Origin: a virus | IMG/VR virus record: IMGVR_UViG_3300045303_000151 | Location: 1-27,952 of that record | Reading direction: 5' to 3' (one strand) | DNA length: 27,952 bases | Shown here: positions 19,624 to 27,296 of the stretch, in pieces | How positions within the stretch are numbered: the stretch's first letter is position 1 | Layout: each line of letters starts with the position of its first letter | Notes under the pieces: generated by a model | Databases searched by the model: none | What the model saw: the letters and a program-made list of their open reading frames with translations, nothing else | What the model was told of the DNA's origin: nothing | Program-made: the position numbers and the translations under genes

Positions 19624-20769
19624 TCAGGCGTCGCCGTAGATCACCTCACCATTGACCGCAATAGATATTGCGACCTGACCTGAGGTTTGCAGATTGAGAT
19701 GCACCGACGCCATTTCGGGCGGCGCTGGTTGCGGTGGTTCGACCGATCCGAACGGATTGATCCACGTCAACAGCTCGTCGTCGCTGCCGTTGAACCGGTT
19801 GAGATCAACCAGGCTGCCGCTGATGCCGTTGACAGTGCCGCTCTCCGAGTACTGCCAAAGCGTGTATTCCGGATAAGTCCCCTTCGACCAACTTGGCGTG
19901 CCGCTGGTGTACTGCGCCAGCCACAGATCGGTATTGTCCGCCAACAGCTCGTCGCGATTGCCGTTGAGTTGCTCTTTCAGCAGATGGCCTGAATAGACCG
20001 TGATCTGCAGATCACGCGGGTCAGCCAACAACGCTTCCACCGCTTCGTGCAGATCGTCCAGTGTGCAGCCTTCCTCCTCGTAGTCAATCACCACTCGCTC
20101 GCCATCGACCGGCTGCAGGGTGTCAAGATAGAACCGCATCTGCTGGGTCGCGCTAGAGCCCGGCGACAGCCAGTGATAGGTCGCAACTGCGATCCCGGCG
20201 TCGATCGCGTTCTTGCAATTTTTACCGCGATTGGGATCGACGTAGGACGATCCTTCGCTGCACTTATGCACAAGTGCAATCACTCCCGCAGCACGAACCT
20301 TTTGGAAATCAGGGAAATCCTGATGGTGCGATATGTCGATGCATTTCACCACTTCGGCCATTGGTTCGACTCCTTGATAAGGGAAAATAATTTCTACCTC
20401 GTCGTCGGTTTCAATGCCGAGCGCGTCCATCAGGCCGGGCGAGATGTCGGCAATACGATCTGTGTCCTGATGCGGTCCCCAGTCGGCGGGCAGAGCGGTC
20501 AGTGCGATGCCGGTCTTGATTGCACGCACCAATGCCACCTCTTCGAGCAGCATTTGGCGCGGCGTCTCGTCGTAGTCCCAGCGCATGGCGAGATAGAATT
20601 GTTCGGGATCGAGACGCCGCGCCAAGCCGGTAGTGTCGGGTGGTTGCTGGTCGAGAAACAGCGATGGCTGATCTGCTGTATCGTGGATGAAGGCAAGCGG
20701 CTCGTCCGGTGCAACGCCATCATCGTCAGGGCCGCCAAACCAGCTACATTTACCGCGAAGTACGCTCAC
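19624..20769 (-). CDS. Endolysin: RlpA-like N-terminal domain plus GH25 muramidase
   Basis: 381 aa. Residues about 140-345 form a glycoside hydrolase family 25 domain: IDISHHQ (144-150), VIDYEEE (227-233) with the acidic catalytic residues, and LWQYSESGTVNG near the C-terminal end. This cleaves the MurNAc-GlcNAc bond. Residues 5-130 look like a double-psi beta-barrel of RlpA kind: KCSWFGGPDDDGV, FYLAMRWDY, PADWGP (95-100), DRIADISPGLMDALGI. A beta-rich 45-residue tail follows GH25. The GTG at 20769 was chosen because it overlaps the stop of the 31-aa gene (GTGA) and yields MSVLRGKC. No signal peptide, so export needs a holin. Confidence 0.85.
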   Translation of the reverse strand: MSVLRGKCSWFGGPDDDGVAPDEPLAFIHDTADQPSLFLDQQPPDTTGLARRLDPEQFYLAMRWDYDETPRQMLLEEVALVRAIKTGIALTALPADWGPHQDTDRIADISPGLMDALGIETDDEVEIIFPYQGVEPMAEVVKCIDISHHQDFPDFQKVRAAGVIALVHKCSEGSSYVDPNRGKNCKNAIDAGIAVATYHWLSPGSSATQQMRFYLDTLQPVDGERVVIDYEEEGCTLDDLHEAVEALLADPRDLQITVYSGHLLKEQLNGNRDELLADNTDLWLAQYTSGTPSWSKGTYPEYTLWQYSESGTVNGISGSLVDLNRFNGSDDELLTWINPFGSVEPPQPAPPEMASVHLNLQTSGQVAISIAVNGEVIYGDA

Positions 20770-20861
20770 GAGTAATACCACGTCATGAACACGATGAACG
20801 CCAGCAACAGAATACCAACGCCGATCAGAAACGGGATGTCTTTTCGCTCGAACGGAGTCAT
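20766..20861 (-). CDS. 31-aa single-pass membrane peptide in lysis cluster
   Basis: MTPFERKDIPFLIGVGILLL followed by AFIVFMTWYYS and stop: a charged N-terminus and one hydrophobic helix. It starts in an ATGA overlap with the gene upstream and ends in a GTGA overlap with the endolysin, so it is placed exactly like a lysis-cluster gene. It could be a pinholin-like or holin-partner peptide; this is inferred from position. Confidence 0.6.
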   Translation of the reverse strand: MTPFERKDIPFLIGVGILLLAFIVFMTWYYS

Positions 20862-21181
20862 CGTTTGTTGTTTTCTTGTTCGCGCCGCTCGATTTCCTGC
20901 ATTGAGGCGACATAAGCCTTACGGGCCTGCGTCGCTCCGGCTACCGCCCGCGCCGGCTGCCCTTTCTCGTCCGACATCCACACCGTCCACAGGCTAGTGA
21001 TCTTTTGCCGGAACGCATCGTCAATCGCTGCGCGCTCCAGCTCCAGCAACCGTCCCTCGTATTTGCTCACCACATAAACCGATTGCGCGTCCGCGCAGCA
21101 GGCGCTCCCGGCCCACAAAACCAAGACAATGACCGCGCCAATCACACACATGATGCCGATCACGTTCAATGCGTCGCGCAC
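20858..21181 (-). CDS. Membrane-anchored periplasmic helical protein, possible spanin or lysis accessory
   Basis: 107 aa. Hydrophobic segment at 7-24, then GSACCADAQS, which could be a signal-peptidase site or the acylated Cys of a lipoprotein-like signal, then a long charged periplasmic helix (YEGRLLELERAAIDDAFRQK) ending ERREQENNKR. The layout (N-terminal anchor plus helical ectodomain, next to the endolysin) resembles an Rz-type inner-membrane spanin, but no embedded Rz1-like frame was identified. The GTG start has GGAG 9 nt upstream. The stop overlaps the 31-aa gene. Confidence 0.55.
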   Translation of the reverse strand: MRDALNVIGIMCVIGAVIVLVLWAGSACCADAQSVYVVSKYEGRLLELERAAIDDAFRQKITSLWTVWMSDEKGQPARAVAGATQARKAYVASMQEIERREQENNKR

Positions 21182-21208
21182 GCTAGCTATCTCCGCAAAC
21201 GCCAGGCA

Positions 21209-22300
21209 TCAGGCATCCCTGCCGCGCCGGTCGATCCAGCCGAACGTATAGACAAACAGTGTATCACTGGCACTGCTTGCGCTAAGGCGGGAGCGGACTT
21301 GCGCCGATGTGTTGGTGAAAACGCCTCGGAGCGAAACCCCGAGTTGCCCGCCGCCTGCAAAAGACATACCAAAGTTAAGAACTAGCCCGCTAGGCGTATT
21401 ATCAGGTTCGGCCAGTGATGTAATCAGACCGTAGTTTGTAGCCGGAGTTACTAGCAGCACGGCTATGTCGACTTCTACAACAGCCCCCAGTGGTACAGAC
21501 AGAATTCGGGTCACTGCCGCCGTTCCCGGGTTGGTCGCAGCGACATCTTGCAGTGGTGCCGTCCACCTGAATTGATCGCCCGTCTGAATAAAGCCGATCC
21601 ACTGTGACGAGGCGTTGGTTTTCATCGAACCGATGCGTCGGAACAAGGTGTAATTGGCTGGCAACGTTGGTGCAGTCGCGGACAGCGACACCAGTACATC
21701 TACGATCTGCGTATCGACACGTTTGATCAGATGGACATGATACCAGGTGTTTACCGCAATCGCCCCAGTATCGAGTGCGCCATTGCCAGTGCCAACCGCC
21801 CACGCGCTCGTTGTCTTGGTCACAGCGCTCGCCAACTGCATTAAACTCGCCGTCGTACTGTCAGCAGCTTCACCTGCTGCCACCCCAAACGTGGCCGACG
21901 AACCAGCCGTTGACAGTGTCAGTCCTGCAATCCATCCGCGTAATGGTGCAGAAATATTCTGTCGCGCCTGTGCCTGCTGTGCCGCTGTCAGCGTCTGCGC
22001 GATGTCGTAGCGCACCACCTGCGCTGCGCTGCCCGCCGCCGTGACCGCCGTCGCGACGAAGGCGGTCGTCGCAATCGAGGTGTCGTTGTCACCGGCCGTT
22101 GGCGTCGGAGCTTTCGGATCGCCGGTAAAGGTCGGCGAGGCGAGCGGCGCTTTCTCGGTATCCAGCTCGAGGATGGCGGCCTGCACGTCAGTCGCCGAGA
22201 TATTGCCGCCGGGCGCGAAGGTAATGCCAGAGGCGGCGCCGGAGCCAGCTCCACCACCGCCGCTGATCTGAACCCAGGCCGTCCCGCTCCATTGCCACAC
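21209..22300 (-). CDS. Phage tail fibre protein
   Basis: 363 aa from the first canonical start (GTG at 22300). The reading frame continues upstream to 22372 and there encodes IGINFPSRPPTGQKFPDP, the usual N-terminus of this tail-protein type, ahead of VWQWSGTAWVQ. A strong GGGAGG lies 5 nt before an ATC at 22370-22372, so the true start may be AUC. Further on, LASPTFTGDPKAPTPTAGDNDTSIATTAFV is the classical tail-fibre motif found before receptor-binding regions. The rest is beta-rich. It probably forms part of the host-recognition apparatus with the SPRY-like protein and tailspike. Confidence 0.8.
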   Translation of the reverse strand: MWQWSGTAWVQISGGGGAGSGAASGITFAPGGNISATDVQAAILELDTEKAPLASPTFTGDPKAPTPTAGDNDTSIATTAFVATAVTAAGSAAQVVRYDIAQTLTAAQQAQARQNISAPLRGWIAGLTLSTAGSSATFGVAAGEAADSTTASLMQLASAVTKTTSAWAVGTGNGALDTGAIAVNTWYHVHLIKRVDTQIVDVLVSLSATAPTLPANYTLFRRIGSMKTNASSQWIGFIQTGDQFRWTAPLQDVAATNPGTAAVTRILSVPLGAVVEVDIAVLLVTPATNYGLITSLAEPDNTPSGLVLNFGMSFAGGGQLGVSLRGVFTNTSAQVRSRLSASSASDTLFVYTFGWIDRRGRDA

Positions 22301-22389
22301 TGGCAGGTTCGGAAGCGCCGGATCGGGAAACTTCTGCCCGGTCGGCGGGCGACTGGGAAAATTGATTCCGATAGCAGCCTCCCGTTAAT

Positions 22390-23043
22390 TTACGCGGGCC
22401 ATCCCGCGGTGAATCCGGACGGCACCGCGCCCGTGAATGCGCTGCCGCCGAAGTTAGATATCAGCGTGTCCGCACCGCCAAAACAATCAGTCGGGAAGGT
22501 CGTTCCGACATTCGGGATGCTGACGCCGCCAGTACCCGCTGCCGGATCACGACTCGCGTTGTTATTCCAGTTTCCAGCCGCGCCCAGCCGCCACCAGATC
22601 AGTTTCGCAGCTATGTCGACCGCGACACAGATCACGGTGCCGCTGGTGATGGTACCGAGACCAACGCCTGATCCGGGCACGCCGCCAACGGTGATGGAAG
22701 TACTACCGTCAACATAAACAAGGCCATTTTGTATGACCCCGCTTTTACCGGCTCCTGCGCTGCTAAACGTTTGCGTCGATACTGAAAGTGATCCGATCGC
22801 CAGTCCAACCCCGCTAGAGATCTGACTAGCATTGAACGTGGTTTCCCAATAATATTTGCCCGTCGACCGTGAACTGATTGCACGAACGAGCCCAGTCCAT
22901 CCCGCCGTTCCAGTCGCGGTCAGATTGCCTCCAGACAGCGAGATGTGGGTGTCCTTGTCAGCCGGGTTCAACGTCGTGGGCGTTATCGGCGCCGCGCCCG
23001 CCACGGCGCTTCCCGGCCCAGCTGCCAGCGTTAGGATTGTCAT
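22390..23043 (-). CDS. SPRY-like tail protein, putative receptor-binding
   Basis: 217 aa. The central fold reads like the SPRY/B30.2-type domains found in phage tail proteins: GKYYWETTFNASQISSGVGL, YVDGST, VICVAVDIAAKLIWWRLGAA and NWNNNASRDPAAGTGGV. These are lectin-like beta-sandwiches that can bind sugars or protein. The N-terminus (about 1-30) is extended, perhaps for docking. It lies between the small tail proteins and the tail fibre gene. ATG start at 23043; 18 nt separate it from the gene upstream. Confidence 0.75.
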   Translation of the reverse strand: MTILTLAAGPGSAVAGAAPITPTTLNPADKDTHISLSGGNLTATGTAGWTGLVRAISSRSTGKYYWETTFNASQISSGVGLAIGSLSVSTQTFSSAGAGKSGVIQNGLVYVDGSTSITVGGVPGSGVGLGTITSGTVICVAVDIAAKLIWWRLGAAGNWNNNASRDPAAGTGGVSIPNVGTTFPTDCFGGADTLISNFGGSAFTGAVPSGFTAGWPA

Positions 23044-23061
23044 GCCGCAAGCCTGTTCAAG

Positions 23062-23583
23062 TCAGGCAGCTTTATAACCGGAGGCGCTGACCTTGGTGCT
23101 GGCCCCCGTCGTCACGTTCTGGGCATAAAGAGCGGTCGCGGTCGTTGGCTGGCGCAATGGCGTCGGAAAGCTGATGGCAGCGCCGCCATAAGCGGCCGCG
23201 GCCGGAATGACATAGAGCGTCGCGCCGCCAGCTCCGTCCTGTATCAAGACATCGGTGCCGACCGTGGCGTGCGCGTTGGATACCGTAATCTGGGTAATGT
23301 AGTTGCGCAGACCAGCCGCAGGCGCGGCGAGCAGGGATGTACTGGTGGTGCCGGTCATTGCCGTGGTGATGGCGCCGGAAACGTAATTCGTGGGACTTAC
23401 GCCCCCGGATGAAGTGACCGACAGTGCGCCGCCGGTGACGGTGACGGCCCCGCCCAAGCCATCGGCTAATACCTGCCCGAACGAATGCGGTCCTGCCCCG
23501 GTGCCACTCTCATCCCAGGCCCGCATCGGCCGCGTGGTGCCGAGCGCATCCTTGATGTTAAGAAAAGTCCATGCTCCAGCCAT
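23062..23583 (-). CDS. Minor tail protein, hypothetical
   Basis: 173 aa, rich in Ala, Gly, Thr and Val, with predicted beta-strands throughout. It opens GAWTFLNIKDALGTTRPMRA, a type of N-terminus I know from small tail proteins of alphaproteobacterial siphoviruses, and continues with a jelly-roll-like C-terminus (NYITQITVSNAHATVGTDVL). It begins right after the TAA of the gene upstream. Its place between hub and fibre genes suggests a component of the tail tip. Confidence 0.65.
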   Translation of the reverse strand: MAGAWTFLNIKDALGTTRPMRAWDESGTGAGPHSFGQVLADGLGGAVTVTGGALSVTSSGGVSPTNYVSGAITTAMTGTTSTSLLAAPAAGLRNYITQITVSNAHATVGTDVLIQDGAGGATLYVIPAAAAYGGAAISFPTPLRQPTTATALYAQNVTTGASTKVSASGYKAA

Positions 23584-23772
23584 TTAGAAAGCTCCGAGGT
23601 ACATCGAATCGTAAAACCTGGAAAACACCAGAGAATAAATTACATCATCTGTCGGATAGTCGTCCGGCGTGTAGATGGTGCCGGGACGAATGATTGTTGG
23701 CGGCTCACCTGCCGAAGCGCCGATGTTGCCCGGTTCGAATAGCGCGGTGATACAGTCATCAAGCAGTGGCAT
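23584..23772 (-). CDS. Small tail-region hypothetical protein
   Basis: 62 aa with no recognised domain, acidic and aromatic at the C-terminus (SLVFSRFYDSMYLGAF). Its ATG shares one base with the stop of the hub gene (TGATG) and its TAA abuts the next ATG. Packing without gaps supports a real gene; it may be a small tail-tip or chaperone protein. Confidence 0.6.
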   Translation of the reverse strand: MPLLDDCITALFEPGNIGASAGEPPTIIRPGTIYTPDDYPTDDVIYSLVFSRFYDSMYLGAF

Positions 23773-25832
23773 CAGGTCGGCCCTCCGCGCGGGAAGGCGC
23801 GGGTCGGTGGGGTAAATCCGGCATCGGTCTGGTAGCGCGCGATCCCTTTAGTGATGCGGACCTCGTCAACCCAGCCCTTCATCGGCGTGGCGAACCAGGT
23901 ATTGGCACCGATCCCTATCGGTTGATTTGGATTGAACATGCTGCTATCGGTCGGCGTGACGCTCGCCATCGGCACTCCGTTCTTGTAGATCCTGATTGTT
24001 CCCGAACTATCCTTGTCGACAGCGAGATGGTACCAGATTCCAGTCGTCAATGCCGCGCCGCTGGATTGCACCACCGCATTGAAGACCGATCCGTTTGACG
24101 ACGATCTGAAGCCGAATTCGGTACCGCTTCTTTCGAAGGTCCACGAGTAGTTTCCCGGCTCGAACGACCAGTTAAGCAATGTCCCGGTAGCCGCCGAGAT
24201 GTCGGAGAAGCGCACCCAGCATTCGATCGTGAACTGGTCGGAATTGGCAACCGATAGCCGCCAATCGCTACTGGCTAGGAATTCGATCAATTGCTCGACG
24301 CCGCCAAGCAACATCGACGACACACCGAACTTGAATTGCGACGTGTCGATCTGCGGCAAGTTGAGCGGGTTGGCGGTGCCGGTGCCGTGGTGCCGGAGGC
24401 TTTCGTCGGTGAATCCTGGCGCCCCCTGCGAGCCGTCGACGCCCTCGAAACCAAGCAACAGCACCACGTAGATGAAATATGGATCGGTGCTGTCGTCCAC
24501 CACAAGCGAACAGCGCAGAATCGATTCCAGCGTCAGCTCCACCGCGTAGTTGACGCCATGCGTGGTCTCGATGACCTTGAACACCTCGTTGATGAAATCG
24601 TCGCCGAGATCAAGCAGTGCCACCATGTCACCCGGCTCGATCTCGAGCCCGTACAGCATCGCGGTCGCCGCCACCCGCTTCCGTGATACTTCCTGCTGAT
24701 ACAGCGCATAGGTCACCAGCGACTGCCGGGTGTGCGCATCTAGGATCGTCGGCAGGAACACCGACTCGCTCGACACCGAACTCGACACCGCCACCGGCAC
24801 CCGCGGGAACACTGCCTTGCTGGGCACGATGGTATAATCAGCACCCGGATCGATGGTAGTCAGTTCGAGCTCGCGAGGCACGCTGTCCCGCGCCGCCCGC
24901 GACAGCATCACCTGCCCGCTCATTCGCGAGCGGTTCAGGTTGATATCGGCCGTCACCGCCGCACCGCGATCGACAATGCGCAGCTTGTCGGTCTGCAGGA
25001 TATCCCAATTGGGATAGAATCGGCCGAATTGCTGGATGGTCGCGAGGAACTCCGCGTCAGCCGCGAAGATCATCCCGCCGCTGGCATCGGTGATGCCGAC
25101 CGTCTCGAATTGCGCCGAGGTATAGTTTACCCAGGGCGACAGTGCCAGGCGAGTGAACCCTTCTCCCATGTTGATCATGTCGCCGACTGAATCAGCGATC
25201 ACCGCCGCCACGTATGGGATCTTCTTGAACTTGGTGGCCTGTAACGGCAGATTCGCGAACCACAGCAGCATTTGCGGCCGATAGGCGATGGCATCGGCGC
25301 CGTAATGCGCGATCTCGATCGGATCGGCGGCCTGGGTCAATGTCCCCGGATACCAACGGTAGGTGAATCCCTCGGTTGAGAATCCATCCGCCGCGGTCCA
25401 CACCACTTCCGAATCGAACGCGATCTCCCGCAAGCTTCGCGTACCAGCAGGATCGGCCGGCACACCGAAGCTAATGCAGAACGTCGCGTTGCCATTCTCG
25501 ACCCATGGCCCCGCAATAATCTCACCACCGATACGCGCCAGTCCCAGCACCGAGAGCGGCACTGGGTGGCCGTATAAACTATACGACGTCTCGGTCGGAT
25601 TGACGCCGGTCGAGGTCGAGACCACCGGACTAGTCGCAGGCGGAACGGCCTGACTCGCGACCGGGTACCACGCCATGTTGTTGGGATCGGCGCGGCCGGC
25701 AAGAATATCGGCAGGGTCCGCCTGTCGATAGACGTATGAACCAGGCGCGAACTTGCCGCCGGCGCCCCACTCGGCAAGAATATTGCCGCCGCCAAGTGGC
25801 GTATATTTTACCGGATCGTCTTGCCAGGCCAT
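23772..25832 (-). CDS. Tail hub protein with C-terminal LamG/ConA-like domain
   Basis: 686 aa. Residues about 1-460 resemble the phage-tail/GTA hub family: MINMGEGFTRLALSPWVNYT, a run of beta-rich domains, LELTTIDPGADYTIVPSKAV, and YGLEIEPGDMVALLD. This part builds the baseplate hub at the tail tip. Residues about 465-686 form a Laminin-G/concanavalin-like module: FTIECWVRFSDISAATGTLL, WYHLAVDKDSSGTIRIYKNG, and GWVDEVRITKGIARY, which often binds carbohydrate. The hub is shorter than the classic GTA hub, which also carries a TIM-barrel domain. ATG start directly after the DUF2163 stop. Confidence 0.85.
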   Translation of the reverse strand: MAWQDDPVKYTPLGGGNILAEWGAGGKFAPGSYVYRQADPADILAGRADPNNMAWYPVASQAVPPATSPVVSTSTGVNPTETSYSLYGHPVPLSVLGLARIGGEIIAGPWVENGNATFCISFGVPADPAGTRSLREIAFDSEVVWTAADGFSTEGFTYRWYPGTLTQAADPIEIAHYGADAIAYRPQMLLWFANLPLQATKFKKIPYVAAVIADSVGDMINMGEGFTRLALSPWVNYTSAQFETVGITDASGGMIFAADAEFLATIQQFGRFYPNWDILQTDKLRIVDRGAAVTADINLNRSRMSGQVMLSRAARDSVPRELELTTIDPGADYTIVPSKAVFPRVPVAVSSSVSSESVFLPTILDAHTRQSLVTYALYQQEVSRKRVAATAMLYGLEIEPGDMVALLDLGDDFINEVFKVIETTHGVNYAVELTLESILRCSLVVDDSTDPYFIYVVLLLGFEGVDGSQGAPGFTDESLRHHGTGTANPLNLPQIDTSQFKFGVSSMLLGGVEQLIEFLASSDWRLSVANSDQFTIECWVRFSDISAATGTLLNWSFEPGNYSWTFERSGTEFGFRSSSNGSVFNAVVQSSGAALTTGIWYHLAVDKDSSGTIRIYKNGVPMASVTPTDSSMFNPNQPIGIGANTWFATPMKGWVDEVRITKGIARYQTDAGFTPPTRAFPRGGPT

Positions 25833-26663
25833 TCAGTTAACCTGTTGCGCTGCAGCCGCGGTCCCGGTGAAGTGTGGTTCTCCCTGGAAATTGATCTGGT
25901 TGTTGAACTTGGCACAGCCGGTCGCCGTCATTGTCTTGTCGCAACCTGGATACATCGTCAGGCTTCCGCCGACCGTCAGCAGCCGAAAGCTCGGCAGATA
26001 GGTTGTCAGGGTCTGGCTCGACTGCACCCAGTTGGCAACCTGCAGCGCCGTGCCGCTGTCCAGCACCATGACACCCTGATTGAACCAGCCATCGGCCTGC
26101 GACACACCGGTTACCGTGAAATTAAACTGATCAATGACCGCCGCGATTGTAGTGTGAACCGCATAGCTGGCCGGATTAACGCCGCACAACACCGAGAACA
26201 GATCGGTACGACACATCGGCGAGCGCTTCTGCGTCATCAGGATTTTCGCAAACGCCACCGGTCCCTTGACCTCGAGCGAGACCTGATTTTCGATCGAATA
26301 GGAAATGTTGCCGATCGCACCTGTGAACAGCAGTTTTGGCGTTGTCAGGTTCATCCGATCGACAATGTAGATCTGCACCGTTGCCGAATCGAACAGCCCG
26401 ATATCGATATCATTAGAATCCAGCACGGTGCCGCGATTATGGACCGCCACGATCTGACAGCTCGGCATTTCGCCATTCGAGGTATGCTTGACTGCACTGA
26501 TTTGAATGCCTGCCACGACTTGCCAGGTCTGCCCTCCGATCGTAATTGGAACGTCGGATTCGGCGATCCGATAGACCTGGCCGTCGCGTCGCGTAATCGT
26601 GCACAGCCGCGCCGGGAAGCCAACCGCAGCAGCAGTGAAATTGAGCGGAGAGAAGTCCTTCAT
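25833..26663 (-). CDS. DUF2163/BR0599-family tail protein
   Basis: 276 aa. The C-terminus shows the BR0599 signature: MYPGCDKTMTATGCAKFNNQ followed by INFQGEPHFTG, with two Cys and the KFNN motif. The N-terminal part (about 10-170) is the beta-rich DUF2163 region (RLCTITRRDGQVYRIAESDVPI, and C-containing CRTDLFSVLCGV). In GTAs and related phages this protein joins the distal tail to the hub. TGA of the DUF2460 gene and ATG here are adjacent, and the hub gene follows in the same way. Confidence 0.9.
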   Translation of the reverse strand: MKDFSPLNFTAAAVGFPARLCTITRRDGQVYRIAESDVPITIGGQTWQVVAGIQISAVKHTSNGEMPSCQIVAVHNRGTVLDSNDIDIGLFDSATVQIYIVDRMNLTTPKLLFTGAIGNISYSIENQVSLEVKGPVAFAKILMTQKRSPMCRTDLFSVLCGVNPASYAVHTTIAAVIDQFNFTVTGVSQADGWFNQGVMVLDSGTALQVANWVQSSQTLTTYLPSFRLLTVGGSLTMYPGCDKTMTATGCAKFNNQINFQGEPHFTGTAAAAQQVN

Positions 26664-27296
26664 TCAACTCTCTCCGATCACTTCCTTGATCGGGATGTTC
26701 TGCAACGAAGTCAGATCGGCTTCATTCATGACGACTGGCAGAGAATCGCTGTCAAAACGCACCGGCACGTCGAATTCTCCGGACCAGGTCAGCTGCTGGC
26801 CAGTCGTCGGCGCCGTCGTGAAAGTCACTAGCCCGGAACTGGAAATCGTGTAAGCCGACGTGACGACGTTGTTGATCTTGATGACCGGCGTCGAAGCCAG
26901 CAGCGTGATACTCCGAACATAAAAGAATGAGCCCTGTTCGCCGAGCAGAATCAACTGCGGGTCGTATGTCATCGTTAGTTGGAAGGCCGTCTTGGTTCCA
27001 TCGCCAGTCCCGAACACCTCGTTGGTGGCGGTATAATCACTCCAGTCCCTGAATCGAAAAGGGTAGAGCGAGCCGAAATGCGCGCGGTACAACGAAAGGA
27101 TGGCGCGGAAATCGCCGAGCTTGTCGGTTGAGTTCTGCAATCCCCAGCCAAGATCACCGATGGCCCGACATTTGGTCCATTGCGCAAACCTCTGCTCATT
27201 CCCCGCCGAGCCTTCGTGAATCACAGTGCGAAAGGTGGGACCGAACCTCGAACCGCGCTCGATGTATTCGGGCAACCGATAGGCCGGGATGGTCAT
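26664..27296 (-). CDS. DUF2460-family distal tail protein
   Basis: 210 aa. Typical DUF2460 (TIGR02217) features: an N-terminal YRLPEYIERGSRFGP, then LYRAHFGSLYPFRFRDWSDY, FGTGDGTKTAFQLT, a central beta domain with VTFTTAPTTGQQLTWSGEFD and the final VPVRFDSDSLPVVMNEAD. It forms the distal-tail ring in GTAs and related siphoviruses. The ATG overlaps the tape-measure stop (ATGA). The order tape measure, DUF2460, DUF2163, hub is the conserved order of this tail type. Confidence 0.92.
   Translation of the reverse strand: MTIPAYRLPEYIERGSRFGPTFRTVIHEGSAGNEQRFAQWTKCRAIGDLGWGLQNSTDKLGDFRAILSLYRAHFGSLYPFRFRDWSDYTATNEVFGTGDGTKTAFQLTMTYDPQLILLGEQGSFFYVRSITLLASTPVIKINNVVTSAYTISSSGLVTFTTAPTTGQQLTWSGEFDVPVRFDSDSLPVVMNEADLTSLQNIPIKEVIGES

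Noticed and set aside
22320-22375. A frameshift in the N-terminus of the tail fibre gene
   Set aside because: Careful reading shows IGINFPSRPPTGQKF continuous with the main frame. Only the start codon is unusual.
25821-26831. Plus-strand open frame of 336 codons
   Set aside because: Antisense to the DUF2163 gene, Arg/His-rich and with no recognisable domain; the opposite strand holds a recognised tail gene.
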